A stretch of 41,660 bases of DNA from Dicyema japonicum (GCA_011109175.1 RDEW01000034.1:106670-148329); one strand, 5' to 3'; shown: positions 19,484 through 29,999, numbered from the stretch's first letter. Translations and numbers: made by a program. Notes: generated by a model not told the origin, from the letters alone.

Positions 19484-19831
19484 TTACAAGAGATGTCTCC
19501 CTGGACCGCGATATTTTTTACAAGGCATCTGAATAATTTGCAGTCGAACCTTTTCTGTTGTGGAAGATACATGGTTTGTTCGAAAGTTAGTTGAAAGAGT
19601 GAGATTGTGTTCATGATATCTTTCGTATTTATTTGCAAGAGACAGGGAATTGGATCTTAAACGGTCCTTAATTGATATCCATAAATAACATGTGTTATCT
19701 GCCTGGTATGTTTCTTTGTATACTGCCTCATTTCCAAACGTTTTGAGATAAAATACACTGGGATGTCTCATAAGTGATGTCCTAAGGCCCCTAGTTCTAA
19801 TCTCCTTACTGTGGTCTTGACTCAAAGCCAA
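19484..19831 (-). pseudogene. Unknown ORF remnant (copy B)
   Basis: A 115-codon minus frame without an ATG start. The first 60 codons are almost identical to 13870-14073. The rest is specific to this copy because copy A has a deletion. It ends in a basic segment (CKKYRGPGRHLL). No domain recognised. Confidence 0.3.
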
Positions 19832-20209
19832 CCCCTGATCGGTGGTTTGTTCTCAATGTTGAAGTACTTGTATATTATGTTATTTGCGGGAGGATCTATA
19901 TATTAAGATGAAATTATTCCAAACACCAACTGCAAAACCGAATTAAATAATCCCGTGGTCCTGACGCGTTCCAGTTGACCTCTCATCTAGCACAGTGATC
20001 CAGAGGAAATTTTTGGGAGTTGCGGTCTAAGCGCAGGTGAGGATGTATTTTTTTGAATGGCAACGTCCTCTGAATTAAGTGAACATAGATCCCACTAGAA
20101 TACAAGATAAATTTTGAATTAAAAAGCAATTGTAGCACATCACACGTGACAATTAATTTAATAACCTCAGATTACCGATAAAGAAGTTAAAGTAAACTAA
20201 TTAAGTGTA

Positions 20210-20460
20210 TCCAGTTTCCACTTCTACAAAACAGAGTCCATCCGGATCAACATAAAGGGTACAAGACGTCCATACTTGCATTTGTGGAAACCCCTACCGT
20301 GAGTAAGGAGAGCAAATGATTCTTTATCGCGCCGGTCTGTCACTGGGCGCCACCTAGACAGGTGGATCACGTGACACCACTATAATAGGAAGGGAAAGCA
20401 GAAAACATAAAACAATTAGCCACGTAGGACCACATTAAGCACGCGCGCATTGATTAAGCC
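20210..20460 (+). repeat. Dispersed ~250-bp repeat (copy B)
   Basis: Counterpart of 14440-14710, with GTCACTGGGCGCCACC and CTAGACAGGTGGATCACGTG well preserved. Confidence 0.65.
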
Positions 20461-20649
20461 AACTAAGCACTTATTTAAAACAAGTTTAACCTTTTCAATT
20501 ACTTTCATTATATAATAATCAATATTTTAAATTAGTTTTAATTTGATTCTAAATAGTTTTATTTTTTTTCAAATAAATTAATGGTGTGGTAGCCATTGAA
20601 GAAGCTACGAGAACTCACCCATCTAGTCCCACAGTAAAAATAGGATCAT

Positions 20650-21694
20650 TTGCTACCACAATCCAAGATGAACGTCTTTCGTCAACGGATCTCTCTGTAT
20701 TACTCATCTGACCTGTTAGAAACGTTATTAATCATTTCTGGAGGCATCAAACCTAATCCGGTACCTGCGAAATCTATTTCCATCATTCAACTCAGCATAG
20801 GAAAGATAATCGAGGTCAGAACTTTCTCGAATAAATACGACGTCGACGTGTTCCTCCATGAGACGAAACTGACATACTCTTCCCCAACTCCAACGCTTCC
20901 GGGATACACCGTTATCAGAAAGGCTCGCTAGTTTTGCTGTGGGGGAAGTAGTCATTACCCTCGTCAAAATTGAGATCGGAACACAAAAACGCATTTACAT
21001 TATGTCCTTCATCTCCCATGGAATACATTGGGATCTCAATTCGAACCAAAATTGTAAATATTACAATTTGAACTTTTACATTCCTCTACCAGCTCCTACC
21101 CAAAAAAATTTCCTTCTCCCTTATGTGTTACATCAATAACAACATTTTTGATTTGTGCCGACCTCAACACGAAACACGGACCTAGTACAAAAGCCAGGTC
21201 CTCTCTCATGGATAATTTCATAATCCTTAACGTCTATCGGATGAACACAAGAACACATCATGAAAACAAGACTTCACCTAATTTCACCATTGCTACTCCC
21301 AACATTACTTCTCCTGGAACTGTCTGTGATCTATGACTTAAGGTACCACCATAATCCATCAAACAAATTTGGAGTGACTTCATAAATGGTTGAACTCAAA
21401 TTCAATAGAAGGCTATCAAGTCATTCCGCCGAACTATTTTTGAATTGTGAACTAATCCCTCACAAGAAGCAAGATAGAATGCTGGGAGTAACATTTGACA
21501 TCCTCATGGCCTTCAGCACATATGTGTCAAACGTCATTAGTGTTTCGGCACGAATGCTTAAGTTCATGAAGATGTCTTTAAATTCAAAAAAATCCTCAAA
21601 CTGGTCATTTTCCACGTTGTACACCGAATTCATCGAGAAAACTATAAGTGATAAATGTGCACTTGAAGAACAAAACTTGCTCAATCCAGTATGA
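20650..21694 (+). pseudogene. APE-type LINE, internally deleted (copy B)
   Basis: Better frame than copy A. 20650-20931 is open and contains GGIKPNPVP (degraded 2A-like), SIIQLSIGK (family QLNIRG), NKYDVDVFLHETKL and TPTLPGYTVIRKAR. 21148-21336 holds CADLNTKH (the DxN of the endonuclease) and FTIATPNI. 21386-21694 is the reverse-transcriptase thumb region. The palm with its catalytic aspartates is absent, exactly as in copy A. The element cannot encode an active enzyme. Confidence 0.78.
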
Positions 21695-22445
21695 TAAAAA
21701 CAATCTCCCAAATCACAGGACTACTGATAAGGGCAACTTTATTGAGGTCATTGTGAGTAGTCGGGAGGCACATTCATCAAAAATGGAAATCCCCAAAAAG
21801 AACGGTGATGTCGGAATCACCTGATAGCCTTTTCCTTTTAATTAGTGTTTACCTGGTGATTTTTGGAGAAAGTATTTTAGATAACCACAAGTTCGGGATT
21901 AGGGAATCCAATGATGAATTCACATCTGATTCGACATTGTGTAAAATATGAAGATGCTTAAAGAGATTTCTGGGTCTCAATACAAGAAAATATTAATTTT
22001 ATAAAAAGTGTAAAAATTGATTTTGATGATCAATTCAGCGTTAGGGAACCACGTGGAGAGGTCTCCAAACTAAAAGGAAACGAAAATTTGATTTTGTTCA
22101 ATAACTTTGGGGACGCGTAATCATGTCTTTTTTTTGGACGAGTAAATGTGGCGGTAATCAAATAGCACTCCTAATGTGTAGTAAATTACAAGTATTATTC
22201 TGCTGATCTTAGATGATCTCCCTATGAGCATTACCACGTCGCTACCAAAACCTACCTAACAAATTAACACAAAAACAGGAATAACGTCAAGTAATCAGGT
22301 GATCCTAATCACCAAAACCAACTGTGACATCCAAGGGTTGTGAGCATTCATTGTCCCTACCAATGAGCGAAAGTGCCAGTTCTCATTCCTGTAGAAGAAT
22401 TTAATTGGAGATGAAAACCTCTTCGCAGGAATTTGTCTTTAAATC

Positions 22446-23053
22446 TACATAAATTATCATAGAATTATGTTAAATTGATTTTTTTGTCAAGCTCCTAAAA
22501 TTTCATTCGATCATAAGCATATCAAAGTAAATAAGATCATTATCATAATTACAATGCCTCAAAAGACAGTTCGATTTCTAGCAGATTTAGCCGTACCTAA
22601 GAAATTCATGACCCAAATCGCTTTTCACAAAATGTGATCGGATATTTAACTGTCGAAAAAAAGTAACTGATTGAGCTCACTACCTCTCTTAATTCATAGA
22701 GATATTTACTAATATGTTACATAATTAATTAAAGATGATTGATTTCTCTATACATAAATTATCATAGAATTATGTTAAATTGATTTTTTTGTCAAGCTAC
22801 TAAAATTTCATTCGATCATAAGCATATCAAAGTAAATAAGATCATCATCATAATTACAATGCCTCAAGAGACAGTTCGATTTCTAGCAGATTTAGCCGTA
22901 CCTAAGAAATTCATGACCCAAATCGCTTTTCACAAAATGTGATCGGATATTTAACTGTCGAAAAAAAGTAACTGATTGAGCTCACTACCATTCTTAATTC
23001 ATAGAGATATTTACTAATATGTTACATAATTAATTAAAGATGATTGATTTCTT
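22446..23053 (+). repeat. 306-bp tandem duplication
   Basis: CTACATAAATTATCATAGAA ... GATGATTGATTTCT occurs at about 22446-22751 and again at 22752-23053 with few differences. Copy A of the large duplication has it once (16678-16985). No n is present at the junction. No coding content recognised. Confidence 0.85.
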
Positions 23054-23480
23054 TATTTTTATCAAAATTATAATCATTTTAACATCTACTCATTCGATCT
23101 CTAATTAAAGATCTATTACTTTACTTTTCCTACATTTTCAGGGATAAGTAAAAATTAAACTAATTAAAGCTAATAACTCAGTACAGTCTAATTACAGTAC
23201 AGCCCGACCCCGAAATGGTGCAATAATTCCTAAATTGTGAGGTTTTCACCAAAAAATGATGTCATATTTTGGTTGAACTGGAGACGTGGTTTTTAAAATT
23301 GTATCTTTAAAACACGTTTCAAATAATCTGTTCACATTGGTCTTATTAAGCCTAATAAAATGTGGAAAAAGTACTTTTATAATTAAAATTACTATAACAC
23401 ATTAAAAACAAGAAAAATTATTAGATTTTTATTTTGATAGAGTAAACGGTTATATAGCGGCTGCTCTGACTGCGTGGCTA
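23054..23480. other. AT-rich, no gene seen
   Basis: Only AT-rich sequence. ACAGTACAGCCCGACCCCG near 23193 faintly resembles the pogo-like end at 37045, but is too short to call. Confidence 0.35.
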
Positions 23481-23489
23481 TTCCTTCTC

Positions 23490-24330
23490 ATTATACGAGC
23501 GAGATTCGCTCAAATAACCAGCAACGCTCACGAGGGGTTCTTATTCGTGTAGCGATCCGATTCCCGAGACGACTAAAGAATTCATTATTTAAGAAGGTAC
23601 CCAGAACTCCATTGGGAATGACCTTGAGCCAGGCACAGCTCTCGGAAGACGCCCCCTGAATACAAACAGGCACGGCGATGTTGGCTAGATGAGACTAGCA
23701 AATTTTTGAAAGAATTCCAGCATATAGCATCGTCCAAGCTTCGCTGAGAGAACGAAAAAAACAGGGAAAGTTGATAAGTGCGTCTCCAGACTTCACGAGC
23801 ATGGCCTGCGTCCTTGTCAATAGAGAATTCAGGTAGAGAGTGTAGAATCTTCTCGACATGTGAGTCACAGTTAACTAGTGATGATAGGTATGAAAGGAGA
23901 GAATGGTCTACAGGGTTCCGAATTCCAAATCCTCCGAGTCTCACTGGCTGCGTGGCTTGCTTCCATGAGTAATTGTCGAACCGGACTTTGCAGTTACGTT
24001 CCGCTGTCATACGGAATATCTTGTTAATCTGTACGAGTTGGTCACATTTAGTGTAATAGGGAGCAATCTCAGGACATATGCAAGCCTCTGTATGTTGAGA
24101 CTGTTTTTCAGGAGAAGTAATGCTGTATGTATGTCAAGTAGACAGAAGCGGTTCAGAGTGTCTCCGAGTAACAGTAGTTTTTCACGCATAGCACATCCTA
24201 TTGCTTTTATGGTATTGGGGATCGCCGCTATATTACCGTTTACTCTTTTTTCTTTTTCTTTGATGAAAAAATCTGTCATTTTCATGATGTTAATTAACAC
24301 TGACGGCTTGAATGGAGTATTATATTTATC
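23490..24330 (-). pseudogene. RLE-type LINE, thumb to linker region
   Basis: Two minus frames joined by a frameshift near 24007 read, in order: AMREKLLLLGD...FCLLDIHTALLLLKNSL-I-RL (thumb; family FLDIHDALxLLKxSLxIPRL), then DNYSWKQATQPVRLGGFGIR and SSSQHRRACLYSGGVFRE. A further frameshift leads to AWLKVIPNGVLGTFLNNE. These blocks sit between the reverse transcriptase and the zinc knuckle in the same LINE family as 26900-28852. Neither reverse transcriptase palm nor endonuclease is attached. Truncated remnant. Confidence 0.78.
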
Positions 24331-24498
24331 AAATTGAATAATTTTTCGTTTTTAAGAATTTTGAATTTTATATCAATCTTAAATCTTTGTAACAACCCAT
24401 TTGATGCACAGAGTATTTATTTAAAATTGTATAAGCCCATTCTCGAAGAAATAGTTATTGAAACTTTTTTTGGAGTTCCAGAAACTGGAAAAACGCAT
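24304..24498 (+). pseudogene. ORF fragment with Walker A-like motif
   Basis: A 64-codon open stretch ends YKPILEEIVIETFFGVPETG-KTH followed by TAA. GVPETGKT fits GxxxxGK[ST], and the preceding hydrophobic strand (VIETFFG) is what a P-loop NTPase would have. Superfamily 3-type replication helicases are one possibility, as are other P-loop proteins. No Walker B, no start codon and no continuation could be found. It may be chance in an AT-rich frame or a relic of a viral or mobile Rep-like gene. Confidence 0.25.
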
Positions 24499-25634
24499 TA
24501 AAATTTACAAAAAATTGAAATTAAACGTTACTTTTAAAATATTTATTTTATAAAATCGGCTAGTAAAATTATATAATTAATTTTTTTTTCATAATAAAAA
24601 ATTATTGCCCAAATAGAGGTGCTAAATTTTATAGATTTGAATACTTTTGGTAGAAAATTTAGATAACCCCCAAGAGTTTTTACAATAACCTAGAAATTAA
24701 AGTATTTATATCTCCTTAATCACGATTTTAATAAAATTATGAAAATTTTATCTTATAATTTGTATGTTAAGCTGAATAATGTCAAATTATTCCATTTACC
24801 TCCGGAAGATTGACTGTTTTACCAAATTATTTCATTACCACATTCTAAATATACGACGAGGTAGTTTTATTATAGAATTTGTAAAAATCGACATTCGTGT
24901 AAATTTCTGATTTGAATGTGGCGATACTTAACGAAGTTTATCTTAATTTTACTTAAATGAGTTGTTTTTATAATTTTGACAGAATTTCTAATTTTCGATT
25001 TTATTGAGCAACAGTTTTCCCCTCAAGCGACTTTGAAGTTTTATTCCAGAGCCCTGCAAAATAGGTAGTTCCCACAGCTCTGCACTTATTCCATTAGCCA
25101 TAAAAGAATCAGGTCATTTGGATTTGTTCTGTAAACGATCTTTAAATAAAAATTCCATGTTTTCTAAATTTTTTACGAATTGAACCTTTTATGAAACATT
25201 GGAGAAATCAGGTTCTAGAGTTTCTGTTAGATAAATCCAAGTCATTATCTGAGGCTCAGGAAGAACTTCCATTTATAACAACAGTGACGAATGTAGGATG
25301 AACATAAAGAATGTGACCATCAATACTGAAGTCAGCAACGCAATCGTCCGTGTCCTTTTTTGAGACAAATTCGATACGCCTGAATTCCGCAGTGTACTTC
25401 GTGCCTTACTTGCTGTCGCAGATTAACTACGACTGAACGAAGTATCAAGTGAAATAAAGAAACTTGCTCATTGTCTTTTGTCAGCAGATCCAGCATCTTT
25501 ATATAATTCAGTAAAAAGAATTTCAAGCTCTTTTTGGATTTTGACATTTTGTGGGCTCCAGCACATATCTTTTTTAGTGAAAGACGAATGAATATAATGT
25601 TTTATTAATTTTTATGATAATAAGTTGTAAGATT
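24499..25634. other. Intergenic, one uncertain minus ORF
   Basis: The minus strand from 25547 has an ATG frame of 71 codons (MSKSKKSLKFFLLNYIKML...). Downstream, another frame is open (…SIDGHILYVHPTFVTVV...) to 25256. I looked for a short intron joining them and found none that keeps phase, so no gene is called. The rest is AT-rich. Confidence 0.3.
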
Positions 25635-25716
25635 GCGAACATGGTCGAGCGGTCTAAGACGGCAGCTTTAGGTGCTGTTATCTTCGGATGCGTGGGTTCC
25701 AATCCCACTGTTGGTA
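25635..25716 (+). pseudogene. tRNA-Leu(UAG) pseudogene
   Basis: Same 82-nt length and anticodon loop (TTTAGGT, anticodon UAG) as the intact gene at 28911-28992. A third acceptor-stem pair is broken (GCGAACA against TGTTGGT), the T loop has TTCCAAT instead of TTCGAAT, and the D-arm has two G/C to A/T changes. These losses in box B and stem pairing suggest a decayed copy. Transcription cannot be excluded. Confidence 0.75.
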
Positions 25717-26117
25717 TTTTTCTAATTCTTATTATATATTTTTTTAAAATTGTAATTTTATAGTAGATTTTTTTATACAGTTATTTTTTAAAACACCCTC
25801 AGTTTTTGGGTGTTATGATAAGAATAATGTAGCAAACTCAAAAGAAAATTTTATGACATAAAATAAGCGCAGTTTCTTCTTTGATACAAGCAATTCACTC
25901 TTCCAGTGTATTTTGAACTCATTACCAACGTTAAAATTGCCATTAACCAATGCGACCAAACATCATTACTTGTCGCTTTAGTGTTTCGAAATACATTTCC
26001 CAGAAATGAGAATTTTCTGTATATCTATTCTCGTGAGATTGAATCAGTTGCTGATTTAAAAAGTTTCTTCGACTCCTACAGAATCTGCAGAAATCAGAAA
26101 TATAAATCATTTGATAG

Positions 26118-26513
26118 TCAGACCGACAGATAGACCTTTACTAGTTCTTTAGCTAAATTAATAAGAGAGGCTTCTAATTCAAACCAACACCGACGTGCCT
26201 GTATGAACACTGAAAGATCTTCGTAATCAGTGTTTGTATTAATGACCTCGCTATTGTTGGCACACATTTTGACGATACTCTCTGCATCAGACAAAGACTT
26301 TAGCCTGATATGACATGTGACGTCGATTGATATGGATATATCTAAGAACCTCAGAAAGATTCCCATGACAAAGCAATAAACGGAACCTAGAAACGTGCTC
26401 TGTAGTCTGCTAGATTCCCCTCTAAACTGAACCGCTCGGCCTAGACAGATAAGGAGAAGCCATTGGTTAGTTTTGTTCTTCCACATCGTCCCAGTAGTCA
26501 CGTTGTATGCCAC
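26118..26513 (-). CDS. Hypothetical ORF in duplicated segment
   Basis: A 131-codon minus frame starting in AYNVTTGTMWKNKTNQW and ending VKVYLSV. It includes a hydrophobic stretch (FLGSVYCFVMGIFLRFL) that could be a membrane segment. In the second copy (29400-29830) a one-base insertion and an 11-base insertion break the frame, so either this copy is the functional one or the frame is incidental. No family recognised. The plus strand is also open here in part (25906-26133 and 29190-29429). It could be an exon of a gene with short introns, but I could not support splice joins. Confidence 0.3.
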   Translation of the reverse strand: MAYNVTTGTMWKNKTNQWLLLICLGRAVQFRGESSRLQSTFLGSVYCFVMGIFLRFLDISISIDVTCHIRLKSLSDAESIVKMCANNSEVINTNTDYEDLSVFIQARRCWFELEASLINLAKELVKVYLSV

Positions 26514-26689
26514 CGCTAAAGCCGAAGAGGCTTAGGGAGAAATACGATGGACATCTTGACCTGACTGGTACACGTTCTGTGATCCACTTTACCTAGGTGA
26601 CGACAATGTCTTGATGGTATTCATAAGAATCCATAGAATCCAGTACGAGGGAGGAACACCGGGAAAGAATGAAAATTTTAGCGGAGCTC

Positions 26690-26760
26690 ATCGGGATCAC
26701 GGGATAGTTAGTTTTGGTTTTACCGTGGTCTTGGGTGTTAAATAAATAAATAAATATCTT
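26690..26760 (+). repeat. Shared element tail motif with (TAAA)n
   Basis: GGGATCACGGGATAGTTAG, TTTTGGTTTTACCGTGGTCT and TGGGTGTTAAATAAATAAATAAAT: the clearest copy of the tail motif, ending in a short (TAAA)n run as LINE/SINE 3' ends do. Confidence 0.6.
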
Positions 26761-26779
26761 CATTCTACCGAGAGACTAT

Positions 26780-26935
26780 TCCGCTCCGTGGCGACGAGTT
26801 TTAGCTTAGACCTTACTTCCAGGAGAAATTGCTCTTAATCACTTCGCTGGATGAGGGTTCTACTGGAACGTATTGGTATCACGGGTCTAGTTAGTTTGTG
26901 TTTACCCTTGGTCTTCGGAATAATTCCATGTTGAG
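26780..26935 (+). repeat. Dispersed repeat end with tail motif
   Basis: Aligns with the reverse complements of 14150-14290 and 19910-20050 (GCTTAGACC, CTGGATGAGGGTTCTACTGG, GTATCACGGGTCTAGTTAG, TTGGTCTTCGGAATAATTCC). It lies opposite in orientation to the adjacent LINE, so it is probably a separate insertion. Confidence 0.5.
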
Positions 26936-28852
26936 ACGTTCCGTGGATCGCACCTTTTTGAGGCGAGTTTGCTTCCAATGCTGTGGATAAAAGCTACCGT
27001 CTTCGCGCCTACAGCTCCAGTTGTTTCCATAGAAATGAGAGCGAAATGGTAATGGTCTTACTTATGGATCTTCTTAACTTCCGCCTAGTCGGCTGCGTCT
27101 CCAGGAGAATGCGTCGCTGTCAGCAATCTGGCTCCTGAGAAGTGTCCACACACGTTGCGTCCCAGACGAGTGATTTCCGTGGGAGAATGGGAATAACGTC
27201 ATTCCATCCGGCCTCTTTTCGTCGCCTCTGTCTAAGCCCAATGATTCCAATTGGGCAGGAAATTCCGCAGCCTTGAAGGCTCGAAAAATGATGTCATTGA
27301 GGGCTGTATGGCGTGGGGCTCGACCAGCACTCCCTCGGCAAGAAAGTAAAAGTAATCTTTCGTATCAACATCTCCGCCTCAATGGCATTTGTGTCTCTGG
27401 CATATGTCCAGTCCTAGGCGCAGTGCCACCCCGATCCTCAAGCTGTTTTCGTCAAAGAGGGTCCCCATATGTGGACAAAGTTGGGCCTCGAGCCAGACAC
27501 CATTTCCTCGATGTGCGGCCGACTTAATGCTTTTTAGTCGGTGTTGTTGGCGCTTTTCTTCGCGGCCTCCAGAGTGCTCATACATGTGATCGAGTCCTAA
27601 TTCTTCTGGCAAGCGAAGTTCGACGGGAATTCCAAGTCCAACTAACCACACAACTTGCAAACTCTGTCAAGCTCTGAGTCCAAGGTATGTCCGGTTGCGT
27701 TACGTAGGACTGCTTGGGCCAAGCGACTGCAGCTCGCAAGGGATGAAAAGTAGGCAGGCAGGGCGGCTTCAAGAAGGGATCTCAACCCAATGCCCCCATT
27801 TCTCGCAGGTTGTTTGCACATAGTCCATCCCAGATCATCGAATTTGACATTCAGTATTGACTCCGCCGATCGTCTCAGAGTTCCATCAGCAGACAATAGT
27901 GCATTCCTGTCGTTGTTTCCGAAAGGGCAGCCAAGGAAGTGTACCTTGTCCAAGGAGGATATGCTGAAACCTGGAAGTAGGAATCTGAATTCTTGGCAGG
28001 CATTAGAAAAGTTTGGAGATGAGCAGGAAATATTGATCAGTTCCGATTTTATAACGTTGACACTTAAACCCAATTAGTTTAGAGCTGGAATGGTTGTAGA
28101 AATATCCTGTTGTACGTTCTCCCATGGGCCAGCTATTGTGGCGTCGTCCAAGTCCCACAGGTTGAGTTCACATTTTATGCTTCGTGCCACTGTGTCAATT
28201 GTCATTGCAAAAAGCAAAGGCCCTAGATAGTCTTCCTGCTGAACGCCTGTGCGTGAATAAACGATATCGTTTCCGTAAACAAAGGCTGAGTCCGTCCCAT
28301 ACGATAAGTGTACAAGTCGCCCAATCTCTGGAGCTCTTTTCCAACAGGTTTCCAAAATACAGTCTCTCCTCAGCGTGTTGAAGGCATTTGATATATCAAG
28401 CTTCAGGCCTAGCCTTTGGGTCTGGGAATTATCGTTGTTGAAGTAACTCCTCGCGGCTTGGACTGCTGCCTCGCAACCGCCGCTCACTCCCACCCCAAGT
28501 TGAGTCGGAAACAGCTCTTCAGCAACATTGTGGGAGACTCTCCGGGCAGCGATTTTACCAGCAAACCTTCGAAAGTATGTACCGATTGCAATTGAGCGAA
28601 CACCATCTCCTTTTTGGAATGCCAATAGATGTCGACAAAAAAGATCTCTAGCAAATTTTGGAATATCACCATTAACTATTCGAGTGAGCAGCAAAATGAT
28701 AGACGTTAACAAGGCACGGCCGGCTTAAGCAGTAGCTTCAGAGGTTAAGTCCTTTATATGTCTTGGGCGCAGTCCGTTTAGGCCTCCGCAGCTACTGGGT
28801 GCAAAAGACTACTTCAAATTCCGTGGCAGTAAATGCCGGGAGGTCTTCTGGC
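26900..28852 (-). pseudogene. RLE-type LINE, longest copy (RT to endonuclease)
   Basis: Minus-strand order from the N gap: a GLRPQHLKDLTSEA-like block (28700-28800, frameshifted), then a 212-codon frame (28074-28712) with GDGVRSIAIGTYFRR, LGVGVSGGCEAA, LKLDISNAFNTLRRD, TGVQQEDYLGPLLFA and LWDLDDATIAG. The catalytic pair DD is kept, but the usual aromatic of YxDD is Asp. Then comes a thumb/linker frame (27642-28073; GMGI-like RNGGIGLRSL), then HMGTLFDENSLRIGVALRLGL (27379-27500). Last are a degraded knuckle and a restriction-like endonuclease region with KRPDGMTLFPF near 27190, after which the frame shifts. Higher GC than its flanks. Several stops make it inactive. The 5' end is lost in the gap. 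Confidence 0.85.
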
Positions 28853-28908
28853 NNNNNNNNNNNNNNNNNNNNNNNNNNNNNNNNNNNNNNNNNNNNNNNN
28901 NNNNNNNN
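28853..28908. other. Assembly gap (56 N)
   Basis: A run of 56 N separates the LINE from the intact tRNA-Leu. The size may be an estimate. The plus ORF spanning it is not real. Confidence 0.98.
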
Positions 28909-28910
28909 TT

Positions 28911-28992
28911 GCCAACATGGCCGAGCGGTCTAAGGCGGCAGCTTTAGGTGCTGTTATCTTCGGATGCGTGGGTTCGAATCCCACTGTTGGTA
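28911..28992 (+). tRNA. tRNA-Leu(UAG)
   Basis: 82 nt without intron. Acceptor stem GCCAACA pairs with TGTTGGT (G1-U72 wobble), discriminator A. D arm with GAGCGGTCTAAGGC. Anticodon stem GCAGC/GCTGT with loop TTTAGGT gives anticodon UAG (reads CUA/CUN). A long class II variable arm (TATCTTCGGATGC) and a T arm with GTGGGTTCGAATCCCAC follow. Boxes A and B are intact. Decodes leucine. Confidence 0.95.
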
Positions 28993-28997
28993 TTTTT
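28993..28997 (+). terminator. Pol III terminator of tRNA-Leu
   Basis: TTTTT directly follows the discriminator base of the tRNA gene, as expected for RNA polymerase III termination. Confidence 0.75.
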
Positions 28998-29950
28998 CTA
29001 ATTTTAATTAGATATATTTTTAAAAATGTAATTTTATAGTAGATTTTTTATACAGTTATTTTTTTAAAACCACCTCAGTTTTTGGGTGTTATGATAAGAT
29101 AATGTAGCAAACTCAAAATAAATTTTTTTTGAAATAAAATAAGCGCAGTTTTTTCTTTTTATACAAACAATTCACTCTTCCAGTGTATTTTGAACTCCTT
29201 ACCAACGTTAAAATTGCCGATTAAACAATGCGACCAAACAGCATTACTTGTCGCTTTAGTGTTTCGAAATCCATTTCCCAGCAATGGGTATTTTCTTTAT
29301 ATCTATTCTCGTAAGATTAAATCACTTGCTGATTTAAAAAGATTTTTCAGAATCTGCAGAAATCAGAAATATAAATCATTTGATAGTCAGACAGATAGAC
29401 CTTTACTAGTTCCTCAGCTAAATCAATAGGAGAGGCTTCTAATTCAAACCAACACCGACGTGCCTGTATGGTCACTGAAAGATCTTTTGATCAGTGGTTG
29501 TATTAATGACCTCGCTATTGTTGGTACCCATCTTGACGATACTCTCTGCATCAGACGAAGACTTTAGCTTGATATGACATGTGACGTCGATTGATATGGA
29601 TATCATGGCCTTATGTCTAAGAACCTCAGAAAGATTCCCACGACAAGGCAATAAACGGAACCTAGAAACGTGCTCTGTAGTCTGCTAGATTCCCCTCTAA
29701 ACTGAACCGCTCGGCCTAGACAGATAAGGAGAAGCCATTGGTTAGTTTTGTTCTTTCCAAGTCGTCCCAGTAGTCACGTTGTATGCCACCGCTAAAGCCG
29801 AGAAGGCTTAGGGGAGAAATACGATGGACATCTTGACCTGACTGGTACATGTTCTGTGATCCACTTTACCTAGGTGACGACAATGTCTTGATGGTATTCA
29901 TAAGAATCCATAGAATCCAGTACGAGGGAGGAGCACCGGGAAAGAATGAG

Positions 29951-29996
29951 GATTTTTGGCGGAGCGCATCGAGATTTTGGCGGAGCGCATCGAGAA
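29951..29996 (+). repeat. 21-bp tandem repeat, two units
   Basis: TTTTGGCGGAGCGCATCGAG occurs twice in direct succession at the right end of the duplicated segment. Copy 1 has only one related unit. Confidence 0.8.
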
Positions 29997-29999
29997 TTT

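Larger units (their letters stand above)
17147..22745 (+). repeat. Segmental duplication, copy B
   Basis: Direct repeat of 11117-16985 with scattered substitutions and several indels. It contains the same ordered pieces: minus tail motif (17345-17405), AT-rich half, minus ORF remnant (19484-19831), dispersed repeat (20210-20460), APE-type LINE remnant (20650-21694). Its end is followed directly by an extra copy of the terminal 306 bases. Confidence 0.9.
25635..26690 (+). repeat. ~1.05-kb duplicated segment, copy 1
   Basis: Aligns colinearly with 28911-29955: tRNA-Leu, the GTTTTTGGGTGTTATGATAAGA block, the open stretch around 25906-26133, and the AATCCAGTACGAGGGAGGA-CACCGGG end. Differences include scattered substitutions and small indels. 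The LINE and the N gap lie between the copies. Confidence 0.85.
28911..29955 (+). repeat. ~1.05-kb duplicated segment, copy 2
   Basis: Second copy of 25635-26690, carrying the intact tRNA-Leu. Because it starts at the edge of an N gap, either a true duplication or mis-scaffolded haplotypes could explain it. The tRNA damage in copy 1 favours true divergence. Confidence 0.85.

Noticed and set aside
15695-21711. Minus ORFs 15695-15946 and 21460-21711
   Set aside because: Antisense to the APE-LINE thumb region, whose plus-strand translation matches the family.
23190-23215. Second pogo-like terminus (ACAGTACAGCCCGACCCCG)
   Set aside because: Only about a dozen bases match the end at 37045 and there is no partner end or target-site support.
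25256-25547. Two-exon minus gene joined by a 23-nt intron at 25355-25377
   Set aside because: On counting bases, the junction leaves the downstream frame one base out (99-nt second part after a phase-2 exon), so the join does not give the open frame it seemed to.
27273-28728. Plus-strand ORFs opposite the LINE (27273-27527, 27790-28077, 28184-28381, 28528-28728)
   Set aside because: They are shadows of the minus-strand reverse transcriptase and endonuclease coding sequence, which carries recognisable motifs.
28833-29039. Plus ORF spanning the N run and the tRNA
   Set aside because: It translates through unknown bases and through the tRNA-Leu gene.
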